Below, piece by piece: positions 22,329 through 33,500 of a stretch of 64,000 nucleotides of DNA (position 1 is the stretch's first letter; every line of letters starts with the position of its first letter). Made by a program: the position numbers and the translations under genes. This DNA is from Copromyces sp. CBS 386.78. Its lineage: Eukaryota; Ascomycota; Sordariomycetes; Sordariales; Sordariaceae. Below the pieces are notes generated by a model. That model saw nothing but the letters and a program-made list of their open reading frames with translations, ran no database searches and had not been told where the DNA came from. The stretch covers positions 79,225 through 143,224 of the forward strand of contig MU839198.1 in assembly GCA_030685235.1 (NCBI GenBank). The letters run 5' to 3'.

Positions 22329-23255
22329 GGTAGGTTGTGAGCGTCGCTTGTGGATAGGTACAGAAAGGGCACCCTTTATTCTGGAGAACCCGTTGAAACA
22401 AGAAGAAAAAGAAGGGGTACCGCAGACCGTAGAATTCTACCGCAAATCAAGAGCGCGGTTATGGGATCGTGGTCCAGGGAAGGTTGGTGACAATATTAGA
22501 GAAAGGGCAAGCCGTCCACTTTATACGCATACGCCTTCCAAACCAAGCATTAAAACGACGCGGTGGCCCAAGCCGTCTGCGCCAAGCCACTTTCAATTGC
22601 ATGTAGGCAGGAGGCTCGTAAAGGGCCCGGAAATAGCAGAAACCTGTGTGGCATGATACATTGGAAACCAAAAAGGGAGTATTAGCGACAAGCGCAGTTG
22701 GTCAACCAACAACAGCATGCGGAATTTGACTAATGATGGAGCCATACGTTCTACCATGGGTAAGGTATCCTCATGCAAAATTTACCTAATTGTAGAAATC
22801 CAACTGCGAGTCTGTGAGTCGTGAAGCATGATGACCAGGGCGATTGGTCCTAATGCAGCTTTACTATAACTTACACCTGCCCGATTTGAGGCAGACGAGC
22901 CTATATAAACAATATTGGGGGATGACATTAAGAGACATATTGTTGAGCATGGTGGTTGTCAGACGGGTGTTGGTGATCGGAATCAGTTGTGAGTCTGCGC
23001 CTCGTGAAAGCGTGATGACTAGAAGCACTTGGTCCTATAAGGTAGCTTTAGTATGATTGAAACCTGCCCGATTTGAGGGAGACGAGCTTATAGACCATAT
23101 CCGGGAATAACATAAAAGGGGCTTGCAATTCGCTCATGAAGTCAATCAGCCCAAAGACATCGCAACAACACCATCTCCTGTCCTGAGTTGAGCGAGGCAA
23201 CGACCTCTGGCCTTTCCGGTAGCGGTCCCAGCGCCGTCCCGCCGCCATTTCGCGT
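22329..23255. other. intergenic with an imperfect direct duplication
   Basis: No gene is supported. The stretch holds the promoter side of the F-box-like gene and the 3' side of the next minus-strand gene. It also contains a diverged direct repeat, listed separately. Confidence 0.45.
22801..23116. repeat. imperfect direct repeat, about 125 bp, period about 182 bp
   Basis: Copy 1 (about 22801-22935) and copy 2 (about 22983-23116) share long matches such as TGGTCCTA, ACCTGCCCGATTTGAGG and GAGACGAGCTTATA versus CAGACGAGCCTATA. Many differences are transitions. The unit encodes nothing recognisable. Confidence 0.65.
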
Positions 23256-25114
23256 CTAGAATCTACAACTACTACTAACACCCACGACCGCTTTGTTATT
23301 GACTCTTGGGCGCAGTGTTGCCAGTCGATCGGCACGCGAACCCAATGCTCCGTCTCTGAGAGACATGCGCTTGGTGTGCCGACGGGGTCGGGAATTGGTG
23401 GTGGCCGCCCCGGACCTGGGCTTCGGGACGCCGCGTGGGGCAGCCGCACTGCCATCTGTGTCGTGAATCCCCCGTGCCTTTGATCTTTTCCTGCTTCTTG
23501 TCCCTGGACCATCGCCCTCGCCGGCTGCCATGTTCTCCGTCTTGAACTGCGGTTCCATGGTGCCGTCGTCTGCCGGGAAATTACGTTTCTTGCTTCGTGT
23601 TGTGCGTGCGTTGTCGCTCCCACTGGCCACCGTCTTCTCCGTCTCATCCCTCCGCCGCTGTTTTCCGACCCGTGCCTCGATGACATCATCTGTTGTCCGC
23701 TTCCTTTTCCTGCTTCCTGCTCCCCCGGAGCCGCTGCTCTTGCCCGCCGCCTTCTGCTCTGCCTCGATCTCGCTTATTTCAGATAGGACCCACTCAACCA
23801 TGCGCTGCTGATGATCTGCTTCTGCCTTGGCACTCCGGTATTTCTTCGTATTGTGGAGGTACTCGTCCACGAGCTTGTTCCTCCGAGTGATATCTTCGAG
23901 GTGAATCTGGGCCGATTGTAGGCTTTCCCACGTGTTAGTCGGTGGTGTCTTGGACGTCTTCCTTGCCGTGGTCGTGGTCGTCGTGCCCGTAGCTGCCGTG
24001 AACGAGCGCACTCGTGCTGCAAATGCGGCCTCGTCGAGCTCGCGGAGTCGCATGGCCCTAGCCTCCGTACTTGCCAGATCATCGCACGTATCGCGAGGCC
24101 CCACCACCCCTGCCTTGACGAGTTTCTCCCACTCGGCGTCATGCTGTGGTCGTAGTTTCCGGACAGATGGGGTGAGCTTGCCGAGGCGGAAGCATTCGAA
24201 GGCGAGATACTCGACAAATGTCGTCCACTGGTCCTGCTGCTTTGGGTCTGCCTGCAGCTGGAAGGGCTGGACGAACCCGTAGTCCATGACTATTCTGCTT
24301 GCCTCGGCAGCATACCTGGACAAGACAGCTTCCGCATCATCGTCGTCGCGCGGCGGCCGGCCACGGCCCCCGTGCCACTCATTCTCCCACTGACGGTGTA
24401 CCTCCTGCTCGAAATCAGGGTCGGCTGTGACCTTGTACGCCCCCATCATTTCATAATGGCGCCGCTCCTCATTGAGATATTCGGAGAACACGACAGTCAG
24501 CCGCCTATTGACCAGTTGCCAAGCGCGATATTCCTTCCAGCGGCACAGCTGTCTGGAGAACACCGCCCAATCCTGCGGACTCGGTGTGTCGGGATATTCC
24601 GTCCACGGTCGCAACATATCGCGATATGCGTCCGGATCTGTAGAGACTTGCGGTAGGAGACTGAGGGGGAAGAGCGGCCTGCAACCGTCATCAAGGAGGG
24701 CTTGGTAGCACCTGGCCTGGTACTCCTCGTCTTCGAGAGGCGGGATAGTCGATGACCTGGAGGAGCTTGCATACTGGCGCGTGGTATGCGGTGATGGCGA
24801 GCTTCTGTCGGAGGGTATTCGGGCCAGCAGTGTAGCGAGTTCGAGGGGGTCAACAGAGGGTGCGACGGCTTTCTGGATGGCCGTCCTGAATGGGTGTCAG
24901 TCACGATTTGGATTGATATTGCAAATGGCGGATTGCCATGGACTCACAACAGCCGCTCGGCAAGCCGGTCCCTCGTGGCTTGGGAGACATCTGCCCAGCC
25001 CGTGATGTTGGAGATATTCAGAGCGCCGTTTTCGTCGGTGAGATTGTCCTTTACAAACAGGACGAGGTCATGCTCGTTGAGACCAAGAACTTGGTCAACT
25101 GAAAGCGGCGTCAT
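23256..25114 (-). CDS. hypothetical 598-residue protein, charged and coiled-coil-like
   Basis: Two exons: 25114-24948 and 24885-23256, with a GTGAGT...TCAG intron, joined through a split Leu codon. The N-terminus (MTPLSVDQVLGLNEHDLVLF) is a helical module. The middle has WKEYRAWQLVNRR and a PKQQDQWTTFVEYLAFECF block that I have seen in uncharacterised Sordariales proteins. About residues 370-440 look coiled-coil (EDITRRNKLVDEYLHNTKKY). The last 160 residues are low-complexity with several basic clusters (SRKRKR, KQRRR, TRSKKR, SRKRSKAR) that could be nuclear localisation signals. No catalytic motif is seen. An inverted-repeat element lies 160-490 bp upstream of the start. Confidence 0.75.
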
Positions 25115-25272
25115 TATGGCCTTGGCTTGTTCGTGCGCGCAGGGTGCTGTTTGTCGCGGTGTCGCACGCGTTTAAATTGTCGAAGAGCATCGGCGCCATG
25201 TGGATGCCAGTCGTGTTGGGGGGGAGGACTTTATTAGTGCTCGGCAGGATAGTCCTTGCACGGAATCCCAGG

Positions 25273-25601
25273 GTACGTACCGTATACTCTCGTGGCATCC
25301 GGTTTTAGGTTCCAAGGAAATCAGGCAGAATCTGTAAGCACACTGCACGAAGATGTGCTTTTCATGCCCGGGAAAAAGAGTGGGGGAGACAGCCAAAGAA
25401 CCAGGGGCACTGTAAATCCGATTCTTCTAATACCATATCTTTTCTCCCCTAATAAATACAGCGAGCTGGAGGGTGGAGACATTCAGAATCACCGTCTTGC
25501 ATACAATTTCTGGCGGGCATGAATGTTGCAGTATGCTTGCAGACTATGCCTGATTTCCTTGGAACCTAAAACCGGATGCCACGAGAGTATACGGTAGGTA
25601 C
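25273..25601. mobile_element. 329-bp inverted-repeat element (MITE-like)
   Basis: The left end (from 25273) and the right end (to 25601) are inverted copies: 55 bp with one mismatch, then about 20 more bp with mostly transition differences. The arm starts GTAC-N-TACCGTATACTCTC. There is no protein frame inside. No clear target duplication is seen. It lies in the promoter region of the minus-strand gene that starts at 25114 and next to the edge of the AT-rich block. Confidence 0.78.
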
Positions 25602-26289
25602 TGTAGTGTCGGGTACAGCCTATGAGAGGAGGCGGGCTAGAGGTAGCTACAGACTGCCCCGAAAACGCTAGCTGGGTAGACTAAACCCACTTTTATCGCT
25701 GAGCAAGCCCAGCCAGCCAGTCAGTCCTGCAACTAAGGCCGTCGTCATTGTCATCTTTTACGTAAAGTTATTCAAAATTATCAATCCAATTAATTACCTT
25801 ATCTCAGCGCTCAGACCTCTAATTCGGGGCGTCACGCACGGACCAGATTACACTACACAAATTTAATTTATCGATAAAATGCCGTAACTACTATTTTGGG
25901 TAATATTTTTAATATGCGCCCTAAGAGGTCTAAATTCCCGATGCGGCCTCCCATACAATCTCGATAGAAATATTTAGATTTCCCACTACCAATATTATTA
26001 ACACCACTATAACTCCATTAAATCTTATCGCATCACTACAATTTCGCGTACATTCTTATCGCGTAAATTAGCGCTTCAATTTAATACCTATTATAGACGA
26101 TAATTCCCCCGGATATACGTTAAAATATAACCCCAACTATAATACTCCCTAATATACGTATACATCTAGCGATCTCTCGACTCCTCTAACCAATTATAAA
26201 TAATAATAATAGTTAAATACCCCGACCTTATTTCTTCCTTTTCTAAATTTCTAAACTCCTTAAGTAAACTCCCCAACTCTAATTCCTAC

Positions 26290-28960
26290 TCGTAGAATTA
26301 GTAAACAAAAGGGTAGACCTCGCTCGGCTATTCCTCGTCTAATAATAATAATTCATAGAACTAAAGGTAGACTTTATTCGGCTATTCCCCGTCCCCATCC
26401 CCGTAGAGGATTTACTAGAAGTAATAAAAGAAGAGGATCTTAACTTACTACTCCTCAACCAGTTAACGTAAATACGTAAGAATTTAATATCGATAATCTA
26501 ACTTTTACTACTATAAATAATTACGATATTATCGCCGCCATATTAGTAGAATAGAAACGCTTACGAATATTATATATAGGAGCAATAAGATAGGAAAACC
26601 GCCCTCTAAGGAGCTATAGTATAAAAGCTTTTATAATCAAATAGTTAAAGAATCCCTATTGAATACTACTCCTCGTTAAAACTATAATAGACTCCGAAAT
26701 TTAAAAAACTATATAAAACTATAGACTTACTATTTAACGCAACGTCCCTCCTAAGCTTAACTATTATATTCGTTCTATATATAAAAAAATATAGAGCCTT
26801 CTCAAATAGCCGTCTTTCAATTATTTTAAACTTAAAAAAGTCTACTAAAATAAAGAGCTAATACGGATTTCTAAATTAAATAGCTCCTTTTAATTAGAGG
26901 ATACTTTTAAGGAAATATAGCTAACTATTAAATAATAATCTCCTTTCCTTGTTTTTTTTCTTTTACAACTTATATAGAACTAGCATTCTTTTATTAAAGC
27001 GGTTGAAGAAGTTAATATTAACGAATATTATAGTAGCCGTATTATTTTTATTATCTCTATTATTATAATTAGTTATACTAATAATACTAGTATATTCTTT
27101 CGCCGTATCCTTAATTTATACCTTCTTTCTAATAGCACCTCTCGGCGAACAATTCAAATTTTATTAGGTATAAGTATTATATCTTTTTATACTATATTCA
27201 ACCGTATATTTAACAATATATAGGCTAAAGCTAAACAAGACTTTAAACGTACTACTTTAAATCCTACTAATATTATCGTATACAATAATTTCAATTTCAA
27301 AAATACTATTCGTAAAATAGCCAATAGTAAGTAGAACGAAATGGTCAATTTAATTACCGCTTACTTAATTAATTATCTAGAATTACGCGGTCCTTTTCAA
27401 TAATTATTAATTCGACGTATATAGCTTTTTACCTTTGAAATAATTATTTAATATTTCTTTCCTAAGCGCTAAAATGTTTTTAAAGGTTTAAAATAGCTAT
27501 TAAAATACGCCTTCAAATATTTTTTTTACTAAAAAGACGAAGACCGTTCCCTTAAAGAATTGCTTCCTATACCTACCTTTAAACAAATTAAATATAAAGA
27601 TTCGTTATATCTTTAAATTGGCGCTATCTAAAAAGATGAAGGCAAATTAGAGGGGGTTTATAAGATTTATAAAGAGTTATTCGACAATTCTTTTAGTATT
27701 AATCGTTAAGAATTCGTCGATCGACTGGTTCTTATTTATAGTAATTAAAAGATAACCTCTTTTATCCGTCGTATTTAATATAAGGAAGTGGAGTTTAGTA
27801 TTTAATAGGAACAACGAAAATAGCTACTCCCAATCCCGGCCTTTTTTTATATTAAAACCAATCTTATTAAAATGATTTTTAAGAATTTCTAGGATGATGG
27901 AAAAAATCTTGGTCAATTAAATGCAACATTATTTTCTAATATATTCTTTTTCTAGCGCTAGAGAAAGATTATTAAGAATAAAGTTAAATATTATTTAACT
28001 ATACTTATTTTAATATACGGCTATATATTTTATATCCTTATATTTATTATTAATAAATTAATTTAAATAGATCGTTTATTAATAAATGATTTTAATATCG
28101 ATAGTATTTAAAAAGCAATAAAAGAATTATTTAAGGAAGAAGATAAAGGAGCGACCTACTTGTAAGAAATCTTTAATAATATCTAGAATATAGTTTTTAT
28201 TATTAAAGGCTAGACCAGTAAATACAATAATAATAATAATAACGAAAATTCTATCGATATAGAATTTCGCAATTAGTGCCGGTTAATATAGGTTATCGAG
28301 CTTCTTTTACTTATTTATAAGGCGGTTCGAGTAGGAGATTATAACCTTCTTCAAAATATTGTACCAATATTCCTAATTCTTTTCTAGGGCAGTAAATTAA
28401 TAAACTACGGCCTAAAAATATTATACTTTATATAGTTTTTATATCTTAATATTTATAATAATAACCTTAGGGAGGCTATTATAAAAGGCGGTCTAGTTTA
28501 TTACGTTATAACTAGCAATCGGTATAAAGCTATCAATATTATATTCGAATATTAGAATATTATATTTATAATTAATATTAAAAATAATAAAAACTCTATT
28601 TATAATGTTGAAACTATACTATTACAATTCGCTCTCAATTTTAATATATTCGCCGCTATTCGAAAAGGCATTGAACGCCTTTAGGGACGTACTACTAAAA
28701 GTATTTATATAGCTAGTAATCCCTTTATTAATATTATTTTATATATTTTGAAATTATATAGTAATAGAATAACGAAGAGGAAAACAACGGCTATAGAAAT
28801 TAACCCTAACGTCCCTAAAGCATTTAATATACTAGATTTTTTTACTCTAGGTCAATCTTATCTACTTAAAAAATTAGATAAATAGAATGAAGTTATCCCT
28901 ATTCTAATTAATATTACTAACTAGAAGCATTTACTTTATTACTAACTAGAAGCATTTACT
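26290..28960 (+). pseudogene. degenerate DUF6589-like gene
   Basis: Reading the plus strand through TAA/TAG codons gives a coherent protein over about 2.6 kb. It has an N-terminal basic, AT-hook-like part with a repeated KGR...SAIPR motif (about 26,310-26,400). It also has VYNNFNFKNTIRKIANSKxNEMVN (about 27,285-27,350), resembling the YDNxNxxxxVRxxxxGxxxxM motif, and a C-terminal INYGLKILYFI...LREAIIKGGLVYYV block with TTLLQFALN-like and TLGQSYLL motifs downstream. I match this to the DUF6589 proteins, abundant and transposon-like in fungi; their enzymatic role is unknown to me. All lesions seen are transition-type. Ends are approximate. Confidence 0.5.
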
Positions 28961-28963
28961 TAG
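28914..28963 (+). repeat. 25-bp tandem duplication
   Basis: Two adjacent copies of TTACTAACTAGAAGCATTTA plus five bases, at 28914 and 28939, near the 3' end of the DUF6589-like remnant. Confidence 0.75.
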
Positions 28964-29646
28964 AACAACTCTTTTTACTAATCAAAATAGCGTATTAGAT
29001 TAGAGCGAAGAGGGCGGGCGTATATTTAATATCGATAATAATAATTTATAAGATTATAAGTTCGAAGATTAAAATAAGGACTAAAATATATATTGTAATT
29101 ATATAAATTAATATAAATTCTATATAATGATTATATAAAGTAATTAATATCTAAAAAATGTAATAACGTAAATTATAAAAATATATAATATTTTTTATAG
29201 GTTAGGTAAATCTATATTTTTTTTCGTAGGTTAAGTAAGTATAAATATATAAAATATTAAAAAAAAAGGAATTTAATACAATTTAGTCTGCGCACCCTAA
29301 TCGAAATCGCCTTATAAATACCCTACCGTAGTAATAGAATATCCGTTTATAACGACCCGAAAAATAGTACGTTTTACAGCGTACTTATATCTCCTCCCCT
29401 AACACCTCACCCCCCAATAGTCAGAGCCTATACGGTTAAAATTTTATACTACAATTAATAAAGAAGGGGGAAATAATTATAAAATAGAGAAAAATAATTA
29501 TAACAATTATAATAAAATTCGAATAAAAGGCCTCTACAATTTATAATACTAATAGGGATACGAACGTCCTTATATATTATTATACTATAGGCGTCCCTAT
29601 AATACCTCCCGTCGGAGGCTAATAATAATTAAAATAGGAGTTTGAA
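28964..29646. other. AT-rich sequence without recognisable content
   Basis: RIP-type composition with no motif I can assign. It may be the 3' end of the DUF6589-bearing element or older repeat debris. Confidence 0.4.
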
Positions 29647-29877
29647 TATCATAGGATTAGCCTGTAATAGGCACTAGTTGCGCACGACACCTATCATCGG
29701 CTGTCAGCCTCGTTATGGCCATTGGCCAATAACATCGCACCAGTGGACCCCAGTCTAGATCTAAGGCATGGCTCAGCCCTACCCTATATCCAGACCACAC
29801 ACCTCCCTCTCCTTTTCTCTCCTCGTACAACTACGTTTATCATATCTACCCCCTACCTTCGTATTATACCTATAATA
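29647..29877 (+). repeat. 5' LTR of element C
   Basis: 231 bp, starting TATCATAGGATTAGCC and ending TATAATA. It aligns along its whole length with the LTR at 51364-51593 and with the inverted LTR at 56132-56373. It keeps many CA and TG dinucleotides and is less mutated than its partner. Confidence 0.85.
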
Positions 29878-30303
29878 ATTAATTATACCTATTTATTACG
29901 CTACGTACGTATATTATAAACTTTAAGATTATCGCCGCCGTCGTAAGTATTTCCGACGAGCCCGCGATTAATTTTATCGTACTACGACTATACCTCTCTT
30001 TTATTGTATTGTAATATATTTCTCTTTTATCGTACCGCGACCGATTATAAAGTAGTTAAGAAAAACCTTCGTTATATTACAACTAGTTATAAGGTAGCAA
30101 GTACTTTAAGCCTCTATAAGGTAGAGCCCTAGCTATAAAATAACCAATACGTTAATTAAGTTAATTAATATCGTACTTAGCTATAGATTACAATATCGCG
30201 ATTTCTACGATTGGCGCTATTATTAATTTTGAATACGAGCAACTCTTCGACAATATTACTGAGACTTTTAATAATACCGCTCTTTAATACTTAAATAATT
30301 TAA
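29647..30303 (+). mobile_element. element C (Gypsy-type), 5' segment
   Basis: LTR plus the first 426 bp of internal sequence, up to the point where element B is inserted. The internal part is matched by the far (63.1-kb) end of the inverted relative D. Element C totals about 7.3 kb when B and A are taken out. Confidence 0.82.
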
Positions 30304-30524
30304 TATCACAGGATTAGCCTATAACATGCCCACCCTACACAACCCTTAGATATGCCATAACCATTATCATGTCACAGTCACGTGCAGGGTCACGTACGCG
30401 CACGGACTAGCCTTCTAAGGCTCTCGTCTATATAGCCAATCCTCCGCATATATCTTTCCTTTCCTCTCCTTCGTACAATAATGTATATCCTACCCTACCC
30501 CCAATAGTACTTCGCCCCGTAATA
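30304..30524 (+). repeat. 5' LTR of element B
   Basis: 221 bp, TATCACAGGATTAGCC to CCCGTAATA; pairs with 37375-37595. It retains several CA/TG sites that are TA in the 3' copy. Confidence 0.88.
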
Positions 30525-33500
30525 GTTTATTATACTTTACTATTGCACTACGCGCGCTTAAGGGAAATAGAATTAAAAAAGTTAATCCGCTATTTAAAAT
30601 CGTATCTGTAATTAAATTGTATTAATCTACGACTAAAAACTTAACCTCCTTATAAACGGAACAAGTATAAAACTCGGTTATATTATTAAATTCGAGCTAA
30701 GTAATATAGGTATTAACCTTATCTCTTTTTCCCTTTCCTACCTATTAATTAAAAATAATATATTCTAATAATAACTGTATTCGTATTAATTTAATAATTA
30801 ATAACGGACTAATTACGGGTTATTACCGATAACTTTGGTGTAATAATTATTATTAAAACGCTTTAAATTTCTAATAATAATCCTACGAATTAAATAATTT
30901 ATAATACCTTTGTTAAAATACTTATAAATTTTAATAATAATCTTAATATTCGCTCCTTGTTTATTTATATTATAGACTACGTTATTACGCTTACTTTAGT
31001 CCCTATATTTTGTAACGTTACCTTCGCTTTTAATTATTTCGTTTATAATAATATAATTGAAGCCCGCATACGAACTTAGAAAGCTAAAAAGGATTTTAAC
31101 GAATCCTACTATAAAATCGATCGTTTAAATAATTGAAATACTAAACTCTAATAAAGAATTAATAAGTTTAAATAATCCTTTAATAATTTTAAAATTAATA
31201 CTTTTAAGTCCTTTCAAAAATAAAGGGATAAATACGCTGAAACTATTAATAAAGTCCGCGCTTAACTTAAATAAATATAAAATACTAAAGTACTATCTAT
31301 CGTTATATCGGCTACGGACACTAGCGGTAATAGCTATAAGTCGGTATAATTATATACGTATATTACTCTATTCGATAGTAAAAGTACTATTCCGTTAGAA
31401 AAGGCCGAAAAATACTATTCTTAGCGTATAAAAATTAAATTATACTAAATTAATAATCCTACCTATTTTGCTTTTAAATTTAAATGTTTTTTATATATCG
31501 CTAAATATTTTAAGGGTTTTCCTTTCTCGGCTATCGAATCCTAACTAATTAATATTTTCGAATATTTTATAAATAATACTATATAGAAATAAAAGACTGC
31601 TATAGACCTTTTTAAGGAGTTTAATACTAAATATAATAATTTTAACCTTATTATTATCGCTCGCCGTGAGTTCGATAATTAGAAAATAATTAAGGATATA
31701 TACTAAGCCGCCTTTAAAAATCGTTTTACTATCCTAATCGACTAATACGCTATAAATAATTCTATAAAAATATATTTCCTTTGTAATAAAATTAATAAAG
31801 CCGTCCGTAACGCTATCGCTTACTAATATCCACTCCCGGCTAATAATAATTATGCTAAGTAATTCGAAATAACCTACTCCTTAGCCTAAAGCTTCGAAGA
31901 TAATACCTACCGTAAAAAGTTTGCTAACTCTTTCTATAAACTGCCCTCTACGAATAATAATACTATTTCTTCTTTGGAAAGACCCGTTAATTAAGGTAGT
32001 AATACGATAAATTTCGACTTAATATCTGCTACTAATATTATTATACGTAGTATAATTTTTTAAAAAATCTTCGAATATTGTATAAAAACCGGAATTTATA
32101 TCCGTTGCAATTATAAAAACTACTTTTCTACTATTTACTATAATAATATTAATTTTAATAAAAACCCCCTGCTTCTACCCGTAATGGCTGTGGCAGTCGT
32201 AGTAGTAGGGGTGGCGGTAAAGGCGGTAGTAAAAGTAGTAATAATAACGCCGCTCCTTAATAAGGCTAGTATAGTTACGGCTAGTACGGCTATAGTTAGT
32301 GCGGTTATAGCTAGTAGTAGTAGTATTAAATTAATGCTATAAATGCTTAATCGGCTAATATAAATAATAATATTACGGCGCCGCAATATTAATAAACTCC
32401 GGTCCTTACCTACGTTCTGGATTTCGTCGGTCCTATTTAAGGTAATAAAACCGATTATATTAATTAGTAGGGAAATATATAGCCTTTAAGCTAAATTGTG
32501 ATTAGAAGTAACTATTTATAAGATAAAGGGAGGAGGGAAATGTCCTTATATAGTTTAATATAATTGAAATTTATAAATTTTTTGTAGATAACCGTTATAA
32601 ATACCCTAATTTATTAAACCTTTCTATTTACTTATCTAATGGATCGTATAAAATATACTATTTAAATTTAATTAATAATAGTTATACTGCTCTAAATTTT
32701 ATTAATAAACGTTTCGTTTATCATTACTAATTTCCTTTTTATAAACTTATAACCCTTAAAATTTTATATTTCGCTAATGGAGGCTCCATTAAAAGTAATA
32801 TTACCTATTTTACTAAATTTACGATAAGGATAAGCTACTATTATAAAGTTATCAACCTATTTATTTACAATCTAATTGAAAATAACCCTATTATTCTAAA
32901 TTACTTATAGTTCGTTTACTATTCGCTAAATATTTCGTAATTTTATAATTCGTTCTAATTTACTTTAGCCTACGAAAAATGTAGTTATTTCCTAAAGGGG
33001 ATCCCTAATAATAGATAGGAAGTACTAATAGTAAGCCTAATTCTAATTACTTAACTTAATATATTTAAGAAAGCTACCTACGAAGAAGTATTAAATGAAG
33101 GAAAATTAAATATTAAACTATAAGCGGATACTTTACGTTGTATTTCTATCGCTGCAATTGTAAAACGAGTAGCCTATTAACGGTTTAATTATTTTCGCAA
33201 CCGGATTACTTACCGCTTAAAAACCCTTGCAATTAGTAAGATACTAACGGGCCCTGGCTAAGCTATTATATTTAATGCCGTATTTTATAGTATAATACCC
33301 CCTCCTCTTCTATAGATAGTCCTAGTATTGTGTAAGGTAGTTAGAGGTTTCCGTACCGTTACTATAGATTACCGTATTCCCGTTCGTTGCCTTTATATTT
33401 TAATAGGGCCTATTAACTCTAACGATATTAAAGAATTATCCGTTAACGCCTTTAATTAATTAGTAGAAAAGTATAAATTCTAAATTATCCGTACTATACG

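Noticed and set aside
23048..24282. Several frames overlapping the 598-residue gene (minus 23048-23689 and 23774-24217, plus 23932-24282)
   Set aside because: They are alternative-frame shadows of the well-supported two-exon gene.
29722..29919. 65-codon frame at 29.7 kb
   Set aside because: It lies almost wholly within the 5' LTR of element C.
32138..32386. 82-codon minus-strand hydrophobic frame
   Set aside because: It is the reverse of the Gly/Ser-rich gag tail of element B, not a membrane protein gene.
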